64,000 nucleotides of DNA, from contig JBKDAN010000007.1 in NCBI GenBank assembly GCA_046316615.1, forward strand, positions 1 through 64,000, in the 5' to 3' direction. The position numbers and the translations under genes were made by a program. Every line of letters starts with the position of its first letter. Position 1 is the first letter of the stretch. The notes beneath the pieces are model-generated. The model saw only the letters and a list, made by a program, of their open reading frames with translations. It was not told where the DNA came from and did no database searches. This DNA is from BJHL01 sp040378885. GTDB lineage: Bacteria; Planctomycetota; Phycisphaerae; Phycisphaerales; UBA1924. This document shows positions 46,703 to 55,815 of the stretch, piece after piece.

Positions 46703-48403
46703 TCACTTGGGCGTGCTGTCTGCGCGGGGACTCTGGCCCGGTGTCTGGCCAGCAGGTTGGGTCGGTGCGCCGCCGGTGCCTGGACCGCGTGAAGGCCGGC
46801 CGCCCGGAGCGCCTGCGGGGCGATCCGCGACGATCTGGCCATTTTCCAGCGTCTTGTAGCCTGCGACCTTGAGCTGCTCATCGTTCCAAGCGCGAGCCAG
46901 CACCTCTCCCGGCTGAGGCGTCCGCAGCAGAACAGCTTGGCCTTCTGCAATGCCAGCGGCAACTTCAGCAAGCGTTTCGCTTCGACGACCGATGCGCACA
47001 GGACGCTTGACGAACTTGTTCCCTTCGGGCGTGTACACGAACTGCACCGCACCTTCGCTGAACAAGCTCTGCACCGGAACCGTGAGCGTGTCGTCAACCT
47101 TGTTCAGCAAAATGCGAGCTTCCACTCGCATGCTGGGCTTGAGCTCAGCATCGTCCTGGTCGTTGAGCGCGACGCGCACCGTGTACTCGCGCAAGTTGGG
47201 GTCGCGCCAGCCGCCGGTCTCCGCCATCACGCCGATGGACTCCACAACGCCTTCAAACGTGCGGCCACCCGCTGCGTCGATCTTGAGGTTGACGATCTGT
47301 CCGGGACGCACGCGACCGGCGATAGCTTCGTGTACACGCACAGCAGCGATCATCACGCTGGTATCAGGCAGCACGACGATGAGCTGGTTGGGGTAGACCT
47401 GCTGGCCGATCTGCCAAGCACCCTGCTCGTTACCCCAGCGACCGCCGCTTTCAAGGCTCGTGGAGTACACCACCAGACCATCCTGCGGCGCGGTGATGGT
47501 GGTTGCCAGGAGCTGTTCCTGCAGCTTGCGCACCTGGGCTTCCAGCAGGGTCAACTGCTCGCGCTGACTCAAGCGGTCTGCGTCCTTGCTCGCGAGCTGG
47601 CTGTCGTTGTTGAGCTTCACGCGGTCAACTTCGGCGCGGGCTTCTTCCACGTCGCTGAGCTTCTGCTTGCGTTCCTTGGTGTATTCGAAGTTCTCGTACA
47701 CCTCCGCAGCAAGCACGGCGTTCTTGTACTTGGAGATCGCTTCGATGTAAGCCACTTCATCGCGGTCGCGTTCATCCTTCGCGATGAAGCCCTCGCGCAG
47801 CAGGTCCTCGCTGCGGCGGAGCTTCTCAGCCAGGCGTTCCAGATCAAGCTCGCTACGACTGATTTCGAGGCTGAGCTCCTGGCGGCGCTTCACGACATCG
47901 CCATCTTCCCACTGCTTGAGCCCCAATTGCGCGAGCTCAAGCTGCAACTCGGCCTTGCGCAATGCGCTGGCGTTGTCGTTGAGCTGAATCTGGTACTGAT
48001 TCTCAGCGGCTACCACTGCAGCGCGAGCGCTCGCAAGCCGGGGAGTCTGCTCGTCAATCTGGTTCTGGATCGTGTCGCCATTCAGCTTCACAACCACGTC
48101 ACCCTTCTTGACGCGCGAGCCCTCCGCGATGATGAACTGAATCGTTGATTCGCGCTCAAGCGTGCTGCGCAGTTCAATCTGGTTCTTGGCCTGCAGGTCG
48201 CCGTTCGCGGTCGTGGTCACGTCAAATGCCTGACGGCGAGCCGAAGTAATGTCCGACGTCTGAGCCTTCGTGACTTCCGCAGGTTGGCGGCCAGCCGCGA
48301 CAAGCAGGCTGGCGCCGCCCGCAAGTGTCGCGATGACTGCCGCCGAAAGCACCACCTTGCGTAGGACATGGCGGATGGGGGTGGCAGCAGGGGGGGTGGT
48401 CAT
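46703..48403 (-). CDS. HlyD-like periplasmic adaptor (membrane fusion) protein
   Basis: 566 residues from the ATG at 48403 with GGA upstream. Membrane anchor (~14-36), a lipoyl-like half (~60-110), a long coiled coil with Gln/Glu/Arg-rich heptads (~115-325), the second lipoyl half (TITAPQDGLVVY), β-barrel (~385-470) and a Gly/Pro-rich tail (PAGAPGGRPSRGPGTGG). Such adaptors bridge an inner-membrane pump to an outer-membrane channel. No ABC, RND or outer-membrane partner is adjacent. It converges on the polyketide synthase with a 30-base gap. Confidence 0.82.
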   Translation of the reverse strand: MTTPPAATPIRHVLRKVVLSAAVIATLAGGASLLVAAGRQPAEVTKAQTSDITSARRQAFDVTTTANGDLQAKNQIELRSTLERESTIQFIIAEGSRVKKGDVVVKLNGDTIQNQIDEQTPRLASARAAVVAAENQYQIQLNDNASALRKAELQLELAQLGLKQWEDGDVVKRRQELSLEISRSELDLERLAEKLRRSEDLLREGFIAKDERDRDEVAYIEAISKYKNAVLAAEVYENFEYTKERKQKLSDVEEARAEVDRVKLNNDSQLASKDADRLSQREQLTLLEAQVRKLQEQLLATTITAPQDGLVVYSTSLESGGRWGNEQGAWQIGQQVYPNQLIVVLPDTSVMIAAVRVHEAIAGRVRPGQIVNLKIDAAGGRTFEGVVESIGVMAETGGWRDPNLREYTVRVALNDQDDAELKPSMRVEARILLNKVDDTLTVPVQSLFSEGAVQFVYTPEGNKFVKRPVRIGRRSETLAEVAAGIAEGQAVLLRTPQPGEVLARAWNDEQLKVAGYKTLENGQIVADRPAGAPGGRPSRGPGTGGAPTQPAGQTPGQSPRADSTPK

Positions 48404-48451
48404 AAGAAGTGTTCCAAAGAAATAGCTCCGGGCAGAGCCCGGCAACGGTTG

Positions 48452-48457
48452 TACGAT
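48452..48457 (+). promoter_or_regulatory. -10-like box before mqnB
   Basis: TACGAT followed by 6 bases and the GTG at 48464; no ribosome site. Confidence 0.35.
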
Positions 48458-48463
48458 GCCGAC

Positions 48464-49180
48464 GTGCAATCGTTGCTTCGCCAATTGACAAAAGACGGAC
48501 GCATTTTGCTTGCGGTTGCTGCTCCAATCGAGGGACGTGCGATCTTGGCAGCTGCACGGTCGACCGCCGCTTTCCCGAATCCCTGGGAGCACGTCGAGAT
48601 TGCGCCCGGCGTGGATCTGCTACATCTGGGCGTTTCCAAGTCCAACGCAGCAGGAGCTTTGGCAGCGGCCTTGGCCAAGTCCGGTCGATTCACCGCAGTC
48701 ATCAATACCGGAATCGCCGGCAGTCTTCCTGAGGGGGACGAGTTTGCCCTCCAGCCGACGGACACCGTCGTCGCCACGCGATGCATCTTTGCCGATGAGG
48801 GCATCGTGACTCCCGCGGGGTTCCAAAGCGTCGCCGCGATGGGATTCCCGATCAATCCGACCGGTGAAGATGCCTTTTCGTGTGACACAAGATTGCTGGA
48901 AGCGTTCATGCCGCTCGTCACCGCGGCGGGTGATATCGCGACCGTGTCGACCTGCTCGGGCACCGATGCCTTGGCCCGGGCGGTAGCTGTTCGGACGAAG
49001 GCGATCGCGGAGACGATGGAAGGCGCAGCCTGTGCGCTGGTATCCCTTCGGGCGGGTATCCCCTTTGTTGAGGTACGCGCTATCAGCAACTACACCGGCG
49101 ACCGCGCGAAGCAAGCATGGGACATCAAGGGGGCTCTCGCCAGTCTTGAGCGGTTATTCGCCACCATGCTGAACGACTGA
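48464..49180 (+). CDS. mqnB: Futalosine hydrolase MqnB
   Basis: 238 residues from the GTG at 48464 (a TTG at 48449 is an alternative). Nucleoside-phosphorylase-like fold: the early strand ILLAVAAPIEG, the purine-site block VINTGIAGSLPEGDEFAL and the ribose-site METMEGAACAL region with SNYTGDR at the end. MqnB removes hypoxanthine from futalosine in the alternative menaquinone pathway, so this organism probably makes menaquinone by the futalosine route. The other mqn genes are not in the window. Confidence 0.85.
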   Translation: MQSLLRQLTKDGRILLAVAAPIEGRAILAAARSTAAFPNPWEHVEIAPGVDLLHLGVSKSNAAGALAAALAKSGRFTAVINTGIAGSLPEGDEFALQPTDTVVATRCIFADEGIVTPAGFQSVAAMGFPINPTGEDAFSCDTRLLEAFMPLVTAAGDIATVSTCSGTDALARAVAVRTKAIAETMEGAACALVSLRAGIPFVEVRAISNYTGDRAKQAWDIKGALASLERLFATMLND

Positions 49181-49366
49181 GCAGAGAGCAACGCCCGATA
49201 GTTTTTGCGGGACTGTACCGACTGCGCAGCCTGCGTGGGCCTGTACATCTCGGTACTTTGCGCAAGCCATGCGGCAGACTCACCCGAGTCGTATCTCCGT
49301 CCGATGACGTTCTGTGACGCGCTCGCCGGCACTTTGTCGGCGTCGCGCTGTGGAGCGCCACTCGCG

Positions 49367-50647
49367 ATGGGACTCTCGAGCCTGCTCAATTCGTTCAAGC
49401 GCACCCCGAAGGAGTCGGCGGGCGGAGCGTCACATGACGCCAAGCCTCCGGCGGAACCGGTCAAGCCCAAGCAGGTGCGTGCGGCGGGCAAGGAACTGCC
49501 CATCGCTATCGAGTTTGGCACAGGCGCGCTCAAAGTGCTGCAGGTCGACGGAGCCGAGCCACCCGCGCTGATCGCAGCGGCCAAGCTGGACATTCCGCCC
49601 GAGATCATTCACGACGCCAAGAAGCGATGGGAGTTTCAGCTCTCCGCGCTGGGCAAGCTTGTGAAGAAGGGCGGCTTCAAGGGCAAGCGCGCGGTCTGCG
49701 CGATTCCCGCGTGGCGAACCAGCGTCAAGCATCTGCAGTTCCCCAAGACCGAAGGCGTGCCCGTTGCGACATTGGTCGAAGCGGCCATCCCAGCGCAGCT
49801 GGGCGTCGATCCGTCCACGCTCGTCTATCGCTTTATCGAGATCAACAGCGATCGTCCCGCCGGGAAGATTGATGTCATTCTCATCAGCGTTCATCGTGAA
49901 GTGGTTGACCAGCTCATGATGGCCCTCGTCGATGCGAAGCTGGAGCCGGTGGGCATGCACAGTGAGTTCCTGTGCTCGCTGCGTGCCTTTGACCACCTGC
50001 ATCGCCGTGAAGGTGATCTGCTGCTGAACACGCTCTACATCGACATCGGCGCGACCAACACGAAGGTGATGATCGCCCACGGTCGCGACCTGGTCTTTGC
50101 ACGCCTGATCAACGTGGGCGGCCACAACCTCGACGAAGCGATCGCCAAGCAAGCAGCCGTGACGGAAAGCCAGGCGCGTCGCATGCGGTACGACCTCGAT
50201 AACGTCGTCGCCACTGCGACCGTCGCTCCCAGGATGCACGAGAGTTCCGCCGCTGCGCCCGAAAACGACCGCCGCAAGATCGACACGCCTGATGGGTTCT
50301 CGGGTGACGTGCTCGCCCAGCCGCAGGTTCCGGTGGGGCCCAGCGACGTGGATCTGGCGGAACCGCTCGAAATTCTGACCGACGAAGTGCGTCTGTGCCT
50401 TCGCTATCACGCATCGCAGTTCCCCAGTCGCAAGGTGGAACGCGTGGTGTTTGTGGGTGGCGAGTCCAAGCACCGTGGTCTGACGCAGTATCTCGCGCGG
50501 GCGCTGCGCCTGCCCGCGCAAGTGGCTGATCCCCTGGCGCGCGTGGCTCGCACCGGGAAGGAACCCGTTGCGGGCTTGGACATGAAGCAGGCCCAGCCAG
50601 GCTGGGCGGTGGCTCTGGGCTTGTGCCTGGCGCCGACGGATCTCTGA
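49367..50647 (+). CDS. pilM: PilM, actin-like pilus assembly ATPase
   Basis: 426 residues from the ATG at 49367 (GGAG about 11 bases upstream); the open frame upstream is not protein-like. ASKHA/SHS2 fold: IEFGTGALKVLQV as phosphate-1 loop, YIDIGATNTKVMI as phosphate-2, and VVFVGGESKHRGL as the adenosine motif. PilM is cytoplasmic and binds the PilN N-terminus to join the inner-membrane alignment complex of type IV pili or a type II secretion-like machine. First gene of a five-gene run pilM-pilN-pilO-pilP-like-pilB. Confidence 0.87.
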   Translation: MGLSSLLNSFKRTPKESAGGASHDAKPPAEPVKPKQVRAAGKELPIAIEFGTGALKVLQVDGAEPPALIAAAKLDIPPEIIHDAKKRWEFQLSALGKLVKKGGFKGKRAVCAIPAWRTSVKHLQFPKTEGVPVATLVEAAIPAQLGVDPSTLVYRFIEINSDRPAGKIDVILISVHREVVDQLMMALVDAKLEPVGMHSEFLCSLRAFDHLHRREGDLLLNTLYIDIGATNTKVMIAHGRDLVFARLINVGGHNLDEAIAKQAAVTESQARRMRYDLDNVVATATVAPRMHESSAAAPENDRRKIDTPDGFSGDVLAQPQVPVGPSDVDLAEPLEILTDEVRLCLRYHASQFPSRKVERVVFVGGESKHRGLTQYLARALRLPAQVADPLARVARTGKEPVAGLDMKQAQPGWAVALGLCLAPTDL

Positions 50648-50690
50648 ACTGAGGCCTGCCCATGCGGGCGTGATTGCAGGAGGATTTGCC

Positions 50691-51485
50691 TTGGCTTTCT
50701 TTCCACAAATCAAGCAGGACAACGCAGCCGGCACCGGCGCGAGTTTCCTTCCCGCTGATTACATCCAGCGGAAGGCCGAGTTCCGCAACAACATCATCAT
50801 CCTCTCGCTCTTTGCGGTGGTCCTCGCCGGTGTGGGCGGCGCGTTCGTGCTGAACAACACCCGCAAGGTGAAGCTCGGCGCTGAGTACCGAGAACTGGTC
50901 GAGCAGTGCAAGGCTGAGGAAGCCAAGATCGAGCAGCTCAAGAAGCTGACCGAGCAGCGCACCGTCATGCTGGAGAAGGCTGAGATCACCGCGGCTCTTG
51001 TCGAGAAGATGCCCCGCTGGGCCCTGCTGGGAGAAGTCGCCTATCGCATGCCTGATGAAATGCGCCTGGATGAACTGGCCATGAAGGGCACACGCAACAC
51101 GACAGGGGGCGTTGTGAGCGTCAAGTCAGAGGTCAAGAGCCTGACGCAGGACGTCGCTGACAAGCAAGCCGCGGCCGCCAAGCCCAAGATCCTGGCGCCC
51201 AGCTTCACCTACGACATCGCCATCAGCGGCAACGCCAAGGACAACAACCAGGTTGCTGACTACTTGAGCAGCCTCAAGCGCAGTCCCGCGTTTCGTGATG
51301 TGGAATTGACCTACATCAAAGAGTTCCGCGACCGTGAAACCACGCTTCGCAAGTTCGAGATGACCGCTCGTCTGCGCAGCGATGTGCCCAAGGAGAAGCT
51401 TGGCGAGAGCATTCGTGAACTGCTCGCGGTGAAGACGGGCAAGCCCCTGGATGGTGACGCGCCGATGGCGAAGGAGACCGAGTGA
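50691..51485 (+). CDS. pilN: PilN-like inner-membrane alignment protein
   Basis: 264 residues from the TTG at 50691, chosen because a perfect AGGAGG (50678-50683) stands 7 bases before it. The N-terminus (AFFPQIKQDN) fits the cytoplasmic PilM-binding tail of PilN; then one membrane helix (~40-60), a coiled coil (~65-100), and a periplasmic ferredoxin-like half. It pairs with PilO. Its stop overlaps the pilO start. Confidence 0.75.
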   Translation: MAFFPQIKQDNAAGTGASFLPADYIQRKAEFRNNIIILSLFAVVLAGVGGAFVLNNTRKVKLGAEYRELVEQCKAEEAKIEQLKKLTEQRTVMLEKAEITAALVEKMPRWALLGEVAYRMPDEMRLDELAMKGTRNTTGGVVSVKSEVKSLTQDVADKQAAAAKPKILAPSFTYDIAISGNAKDNNQVADYLSSLKRSPAFRDVELTYIKEFRDRETTLRKFEMTARLRSDVPKEKLGESIRELLAVKTGKPLDGDAPMAKETE

Positions 51486-52051
51486 TGCAGATGAAGAACA
51501 CCAACATGCTGCTGTGGGTGGGCGTGGGTGTGGGCGTGCTGGGCCTGCCTGTCGCCAGTTACTTCCTCGTGTTCAAGCCGCAGAACAGCGAAATCAGCCG
51601 TGCGCAGGGTGACGTGGAGCACATGCGCAACCTGCTCGCACGCCTGCAGGAAGAAGCCGCGAAGAACGCCGACTTTGAACGCGCGAACCAGGAACTCGCG
51701 CAGAACATCGGCATCATCGAAGAACGCCTGCCCGCCAGTCAGGAAGTTGATGCCGTCGTGCGTCAAGTGAGTGATCTGGCCGTCGCTGCCGGTCTTGCAA
51801 GCCCGGCGATCAAGAACAACAAGCCGCTCCCCGCGGGTCTGTATATGGAACAGCCGCTGGAAATGGAAACCAAGGGCAGCTTCATCGGTTTCCACACGTT
51901 CCTCGCGCAGGTGGAAAAACTGCCCCGCGTGATGCGCATTCACGAATTCAAGCTCACGGGCCAGCCCGGCGACGAGGCCGAACTCAAGGCGACATTCACG
52001 CTCAGCATCTATTACCAGGAAGACGGCAAGAGCGTCGCGTCCGGACAGTGA
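51485..52051 (+). CDS. pilO: PilO-like inner-membrane alignment protein
   Basis: 188 residues. Membrane helix (~8-29), coiled coil (~37-75), then a periplasmic α/β domain with the MEQPLEMETKGSFIGFHTFLAQVEKLPRV block that is the PilO signature. TGATG coupling to pilN: the ATG at 51485 shares its A with the pilN stop codon. PilN and PilO form the periplasmic heterodimer that aligns the pilus base. Confidence 0.85.
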   Translation: MQMKNTNMLLWVGVGVGVLGLPVASYFLVFKPQNSEISRAQGDVEHMRNLLARLQEEAAKNADFERANQELAQNIGIIEERLPASQEVDAVVRQVSDLAVAAGLASPAIKNNKPLPAGLYMEQPLEMETKGSFIGFHTFLAQVEKLPRVMRIHEFKLTGQPGDEAELKATFTLSIYYQEDGKSVASGQ

Positions 52052-52081
52052 TCATCTCGCACCGAACTGAGGAAACGCACT

Positions 52082-52723
52082 ATGGCAATGGACTCCAACA
52101 AGGCAGGTGGCGAGCTGAACGCGTTTGTGACGCCGCGCAAGTGGACGCCGCGTCAGCCGCTGGTCATCGGTCTGACGGTCATCGTCAGCGCAGTCGCGCT
52201 GATGGGCATGCGTCAGATCGGTATGCGCAGCGCCATCGCCTTCGAGTCTGACCAGTCTGAGTTTGACTTCCAAGGCGATGCGCAGCTGCAAACTCGCTAC
52301 GAGCGCCTGATGGCCGACCTTGGCAACGCCAAGGATCCGCTGGATGTAGCGCTTGCAGACTTCGGCAACAGTCCCTTCGCGATGCGTGAAGCGATTGTGC
52401 CGCTGCAACAGGCGGTCAACACCGCTCCGCTCGCGGGCGAAAGCCCCGAAGCAGCCGCCGCTCGCGTGGCAGCAGCCCGCAAGACCGCTCTCCTGAACGA
52501 AGCGGGCAAGCTCGTGCTGCACAGCGTGATGGGTGGCAAGCGTCCCCTCGCTCGCATCGACGACGAAACCGTGACGGTGGGCGACACCGTTGCCGAGTAC
52601 TTCACAGTGACGGAGATCTCCGGCCGCAGCGTGACCATCACGGCGGATGGCGAGAGCTTCACGCTCACCATGCAGGCCGGCAACATGCCTCCCGCAGGCG
52701 GGTCCGGCAAGCGTCGCCCCTGA
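52082..52723 (+). CDS. PilP/GspC-like periplasmic protein
   Basis: 213 residues. Membrane helix (~27-46), long Ala-rich linker (~60-150), then a ~60-residue β domain at the C-terminus (LHSVMGGKRPLARIDDETVTVGD... VTITADGESFTLTM) that matches the PilP/GspC homology region in pattern. Such proteins link the inner-membrane complex to the secretin. Placement between pilO and pilB supports this. A GAGGA ribosome site is 9 bases before the ATG. Sequence identity to classic PilP is weak, so no symbol is given. Confidence 0.65.
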   Translation: MAMDSNKAGGELNAFVTPRKWTPRQPLVIGLTVIVSAVALMGMRQIGMRSAIAFESDQSEFDFQGDAQLQTRYERLMADLGNAKDPLDVALADFGNSPFAMREAIVPLQQAVNTAPLAGESPEAAAARVAAARKTALLNEAGKLVLHSVMGGKRPLARIDDETVTVGDTVAEYFTVTEISGRSVTITADGESFTLTMQAGNMPPAGGSGKRRP

Positions 52724-52774
52724 TCGTCATTCGGTTCAGTCATTCGCACCTCTTCGCAGCCGGAATCATCAGCC

Positions 52775-54766
52775 ATGGCCAAGTACAACATTGACGACAT
52801 TCTGAGTGAACTGGGTGTTGATGGGGCGAAAGACGCCGGTGACGCAAAGGGTGCGAAGAAGCACCGCATCGACGAGAACGAGAACAGCTTCTCGCCGCTG
52901 CCCAGCGTGCCCGCCAATCAGCGCGTCTATGGCCAACAGCCGGCGACGCCGACCAATGAAACGTCCATCACCAAGCGCGGCAGCAGTGATCCGGGCGTCG
53001 GTCCCGCCATGGCCGAGATCTATCGTCCTGACGCGGGCGAAGATCCCGACAAGGTGCGCGAACTGGGTGAACTGCTCGTTGTGCGCAACGTCGTGTCCGC
53101 CGACAAGCTGCAGCAGGCGAATCAGATCCTCAAGAGCAGCCCGGGTCGTCGCCTGAGCGAAATCGTGCTTGAACAAGGCGCGGATGAATCGCAGGTGATG
53201 CAGGCTCTCGCACACGTCAGCCATCTCAACTTCGAGCGTATCGATCTGTCGAAAGGCCTGGACGGCGGCTTCGACGGCAAAATGCTCCAGCGTCTGACCC
53301 CCGAGTTCTGCAAGCAGAACCAGGTGATCCCGCTGCGTCAGGACGGCTCACGTGTTGTTGTCGCGCTCACGCAGCCTGACAACGTGTTCCTGATCGACAC
53401 TGTGAAGGAAAAGCTCGGTTGCGCCGGTGTCAAACTCGTGCTCACGACTTCGCTCGACATCCGCGGCGCGCTTGATCTCATCGGTGCAGGCGCCCAGCAG
53501 AACGACAGCAACGTTGGTGAGATTCTTGCTGAAGTGCAAGAAGGCGACGTGCAGGTTGAAGAGAAGAAGGAGACCGACGAGTCCTCGCTTGAAAAGGAAG
53601 CGAAGGAAAGCCCGGTCATCCGCTACGTCAACCACATCATTCAGCTTGGTTTGCAGCAGGGCGCCAGCGATATTCACATTGAGCCCAGTGAAAAGAAGCT
53701 CAAGGTTCGCTTCCGCATTGACGGCGAGCTCTACGAAGTGCTCAATCCGCCCGTCAGCATGGGTCCGGCGATCACCAGCCGTATCAAGATCATGGCGAAC
53801 CTCGCCATCGACGAACGCCGCATTCCGCAGGACGGTCGCATCCGCGCCATGGTAAGCGGCCGCAAGATCGACTTGCGTGTCTCGACGCTGCCTTGCTCAG
53901 GCGGTGAAAAGACCGTCATGCGTATCTTGAACGACAAGAACATCTCGGTCGATCTTGAACAGCTCGGCTTTGATGAAGATGCGCTGACGATCTGGAAGAA
54001 GCAGATCGATGCGCCCCACGGCATCGTGCTGGTGACGGGTCCGACCGGTAGCGGTAAGACAACAACCCTTTACGCGTCGCTTCGTGCTCTCGACAAGAGC
54101 AGCATGAACATCTCGACCGTCGAAGACCCGGTTGAGTACACGCTCGAAGGCGTCACGCAGACGCAAATGCACGAGAAGATCGGCATGACCTTCTCCATCG
54201 CGCTGCGATCGCTGCTGCGTCAGGACCCTGACGTCATTCTGCTGGGCGAAATTCGTGACCATGAAACCGCGCACATTGCGGTGCAGGCCGCTCTGACGGG
54301 TCACTTGGTGCTCAGCACGCTGCACACCAACGACGCTCCCAGCAGCATCACGCGACTGGTCAATATCGGTCTTGAGCCCTTCCTCGTCGGTGCCGCCGTG
54401 AACGGCGTGCTCGCCCAGCGACTGATTCGTCGTCTGTGCAAGGAATGCAAGCAGACCGAGCCGCCGAGCGAAGAAATGGCGGAGTTCCTCAGCATGCAGG
54501 GTTTGCCCAATGACGAGATCTGGGCGGCACGTGGGTGCGAGAAGTGTCGCAAGACCGGCTATAGCGGTCGTGTCGGCATTTACGAGATGCTCGTGATTGA
54601 CGACAGCCTCCGCGACATTATCGCTCGCAACCCCAACGTCGCAGAATTCCGCCGCCTGTGCATCGAGCGAGGCATGGTCACGCTGCGTCAGGACGGTCTG
54701 CGCAAGGTTGCCAAGGGCATGACCACGATTTCTGAAGTGCTTCGCGTGACCGAAGGCGCACACTAA
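52775..54766 (+). CDS. pilB: PilB/GspE-type assembly ATPase
   Basis: 663 residues. N-terminal GspE_N/MshEN-like domain (~90-235) and a charged linker, then the secretion ATPase: Walker A GPTGSGKT (422-429), Asp box TVEDPVEY (~448), Walker B DPDVILLGEIRD (484-495), His box TGHLVLSTLHTND, and a four-Cys zinc module (Cys555, Cys558, Cys588, Cys591). It powers pilus or pseudopilus assembly from the cytoplasm. Type IV pilus and type II secretion ATPases are hard to separate; the pilMNO neighbours favour a pilus-type machine. PilC, PilQ and pilins are absent here. Confidence 0.92.
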   Translation: MAKYNIDDILSELGVDGAKDAGDAKGAKKHRIDENENSFSPLPSVPANQRVYGQQPATPTNETSITKRGSSDPGVGPAMAEIYRPDAGEDPDKVRELGELLVVRNVVSADKLQQANQILKSSPGRRLSEIVLEQGADESQVMQALAHVSHLNFERIDLSKGLDGGFDGKMLQRLTPEFCKQNQVIPLRQDGSRVVVALTQPDNVFLIDTVKEKLGCAGVKLVLTTSLDIRGALDLIGAGAQQNDSNVGEILAEVQEGDVQVEEKKETDESSLEKEAKESPVIRYVNHIIQLGLQQGASDIHIEPSEKKLKVRFRIDGELYEVLNPPVSMGPAITSRIKIMANLAIDERRIPQDGRIRAMVSGRKIDLRVSTLPCSGGEKTVMRILNDKNISVDLEQLGFDEDALTIWKKQIDAPHGIVLVTGPTGSGKTTTLYASLRALDKSSMNISTVEDPVEYTLEGVTQTQMHEKIGMTFSIALRSLLRQDPDVILLGEIRDHETAHIAVQAALTGHLVLSTLHTNDAPSSITRLVNIGLEPFLVGAAVNGVLAQRLIRRLCKECKQTEPPSEEMAEFLSMQGLPNDEIWAARGCEKCRKTGYSGRVGIYEMLVIDDSLRDIIARNPNVAEFRRLCIERGMVTLRQDGLRKVAKGMTTISEVLRVTEGAH

Positions 54767-54824
54767 TCCGATACTTGAGAGAGCTCATGCCGTCGTGTGG
54801 CGCGTGTGAGTCGGAGGCTTCACT

Positions 54825-55562
54825 GTGATTGATCGCAACGCCGCCAAGTTCATCGCCGCCGCTGGTCTTGTCGCCATCGGTGGAAATACCGCGAACGCGG
54901 GCGGCGAAGTCGGTGCGCCCACGCGTGACGATACCCGTGCCACTCGCGTGCTGGCAGAAGGTCAGCACGCTCGCAAGGCGGCCCAGCCCGTGGCCAAACC
55001 CGCCGCGAAACCCGTCGCCAAGCCTGTCACCAGGCAAGCCGACGCTGCCAAGGCAGCGGTCCGTGCCGTCGGATCAACGCAGGTCATCGCGGGTCAATCG
55101 AGGCAGGCAAAGGCGGCCGCGCCCTCGGCAAATGCCCGTCGCGTGGTCATTACCAGCTCGAAGAGCGCGATGCGAGACAAGGCGACGCAGCCCGCGCCAC
55201 GTGTGCAGCAGCGCGTGAATCCGGCCGCGCCAGCCATTGCCCAGGCTCCTGTCGCGCTGCCCAAGGCGAATGCCGTGGCATCGGGCAAAGCGGTGACTCG
55301 TTCCAGCGCACAACTGGCCCAGAGCCGCAGCGTCACGCGCAGCAGCGAAACGATGCGTGAAAGCCGGACCGTGGGCCTCACGAGCAAGCAGATCCGCGAG
55401 GGCCGTGAAGTCACGCGTTCTTCGCAGCAAATGCGTGAGAACGCGCCCAAGCCAACACGCGTTTCAACGCAGCGTGCCAGTGCGGAGAAGCTCGACGTAT
55501 CGGGCGTGCGCGATGTGACGCCACGTCGCATCGTCATCCGCAGCGCGAACGCGCGCGGGTGA
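54825..55562 (+). CDS. Secreted basic low-complexity protein with Ser/Thr/Arg motifs
   Basis: 245 residues from a GTG at 54825 with GGAGG 7 bases upstream. A signal peptide (~9-24, FIAAAGLVAIGGNTANA) precedes a very basic, Ala/Lys/Pro-rich region (repeated AKPVAKP-type) and a C-terminal half with repeated VTRSS-x-x-MRE units (VTRSSETMRES and VTRSSQQMREN). No known domain. It could be a secreted or envelope-bound nucleic-acid- or polymer-binding protein. It lies 58 bases after pilB and may be in the same transcript. Confidence 0.65.
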   Translation: MIDRNAAKFIAAAGLVAIGGNTANAGGEVGAPTRDDTRATRVLAEGQHARKAAQPVAKPAAKPVAKPVTRQADAAKAAVRAVGSTQVIAGQSRQAKAAAPSANARRVVITSSKSAMRDKATQPAPRVQQRVNPAAPAIAQAPVALPKANAVASGKAVTRSSAQLAQSRSVTRSSETMRESRTVGLTSKQIREGREVTRSSQQMRENAPKPTRVSTQRASAEKLDVSGVRDVTPRRIVIRSANARG

Positions 55563-55604
55563 TCGTCGCACACACGACCAGGCCACTTGATTCAGCGACA
55601 CAAG

Positions 55605-55623
55605 ACCCGCGCATCACGCGGGT
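55605..55623 (+). terminator. Terminator-like hairpin
   Basis: Perfect 7-pair stem ACCCGCG/CGCGGGT with a 5-base loop, extendable by ACAC/GTGT outside a bulge. No T-run follows, so intrinsic termination is uncertain. Confidence 0.45.
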
Positions 55624-55815
55624 CGTGTTGCGTTATCGAGCGTGGATCGCCCGTGTTCGTTCGCTCTTGCGCGACTCCAATCGACCTTGCGGTCTGTATC
55701 GCTCGCGACGTCCTGCAAGCTGTCGAAAAAACAACTCGTCGTTGTTTGTGTTTGCATTCTTCTCGATGCAATGTTCATCGCGCGGCGTCTTGCGCGACAC
55801 CACAGGGACTTCGTT

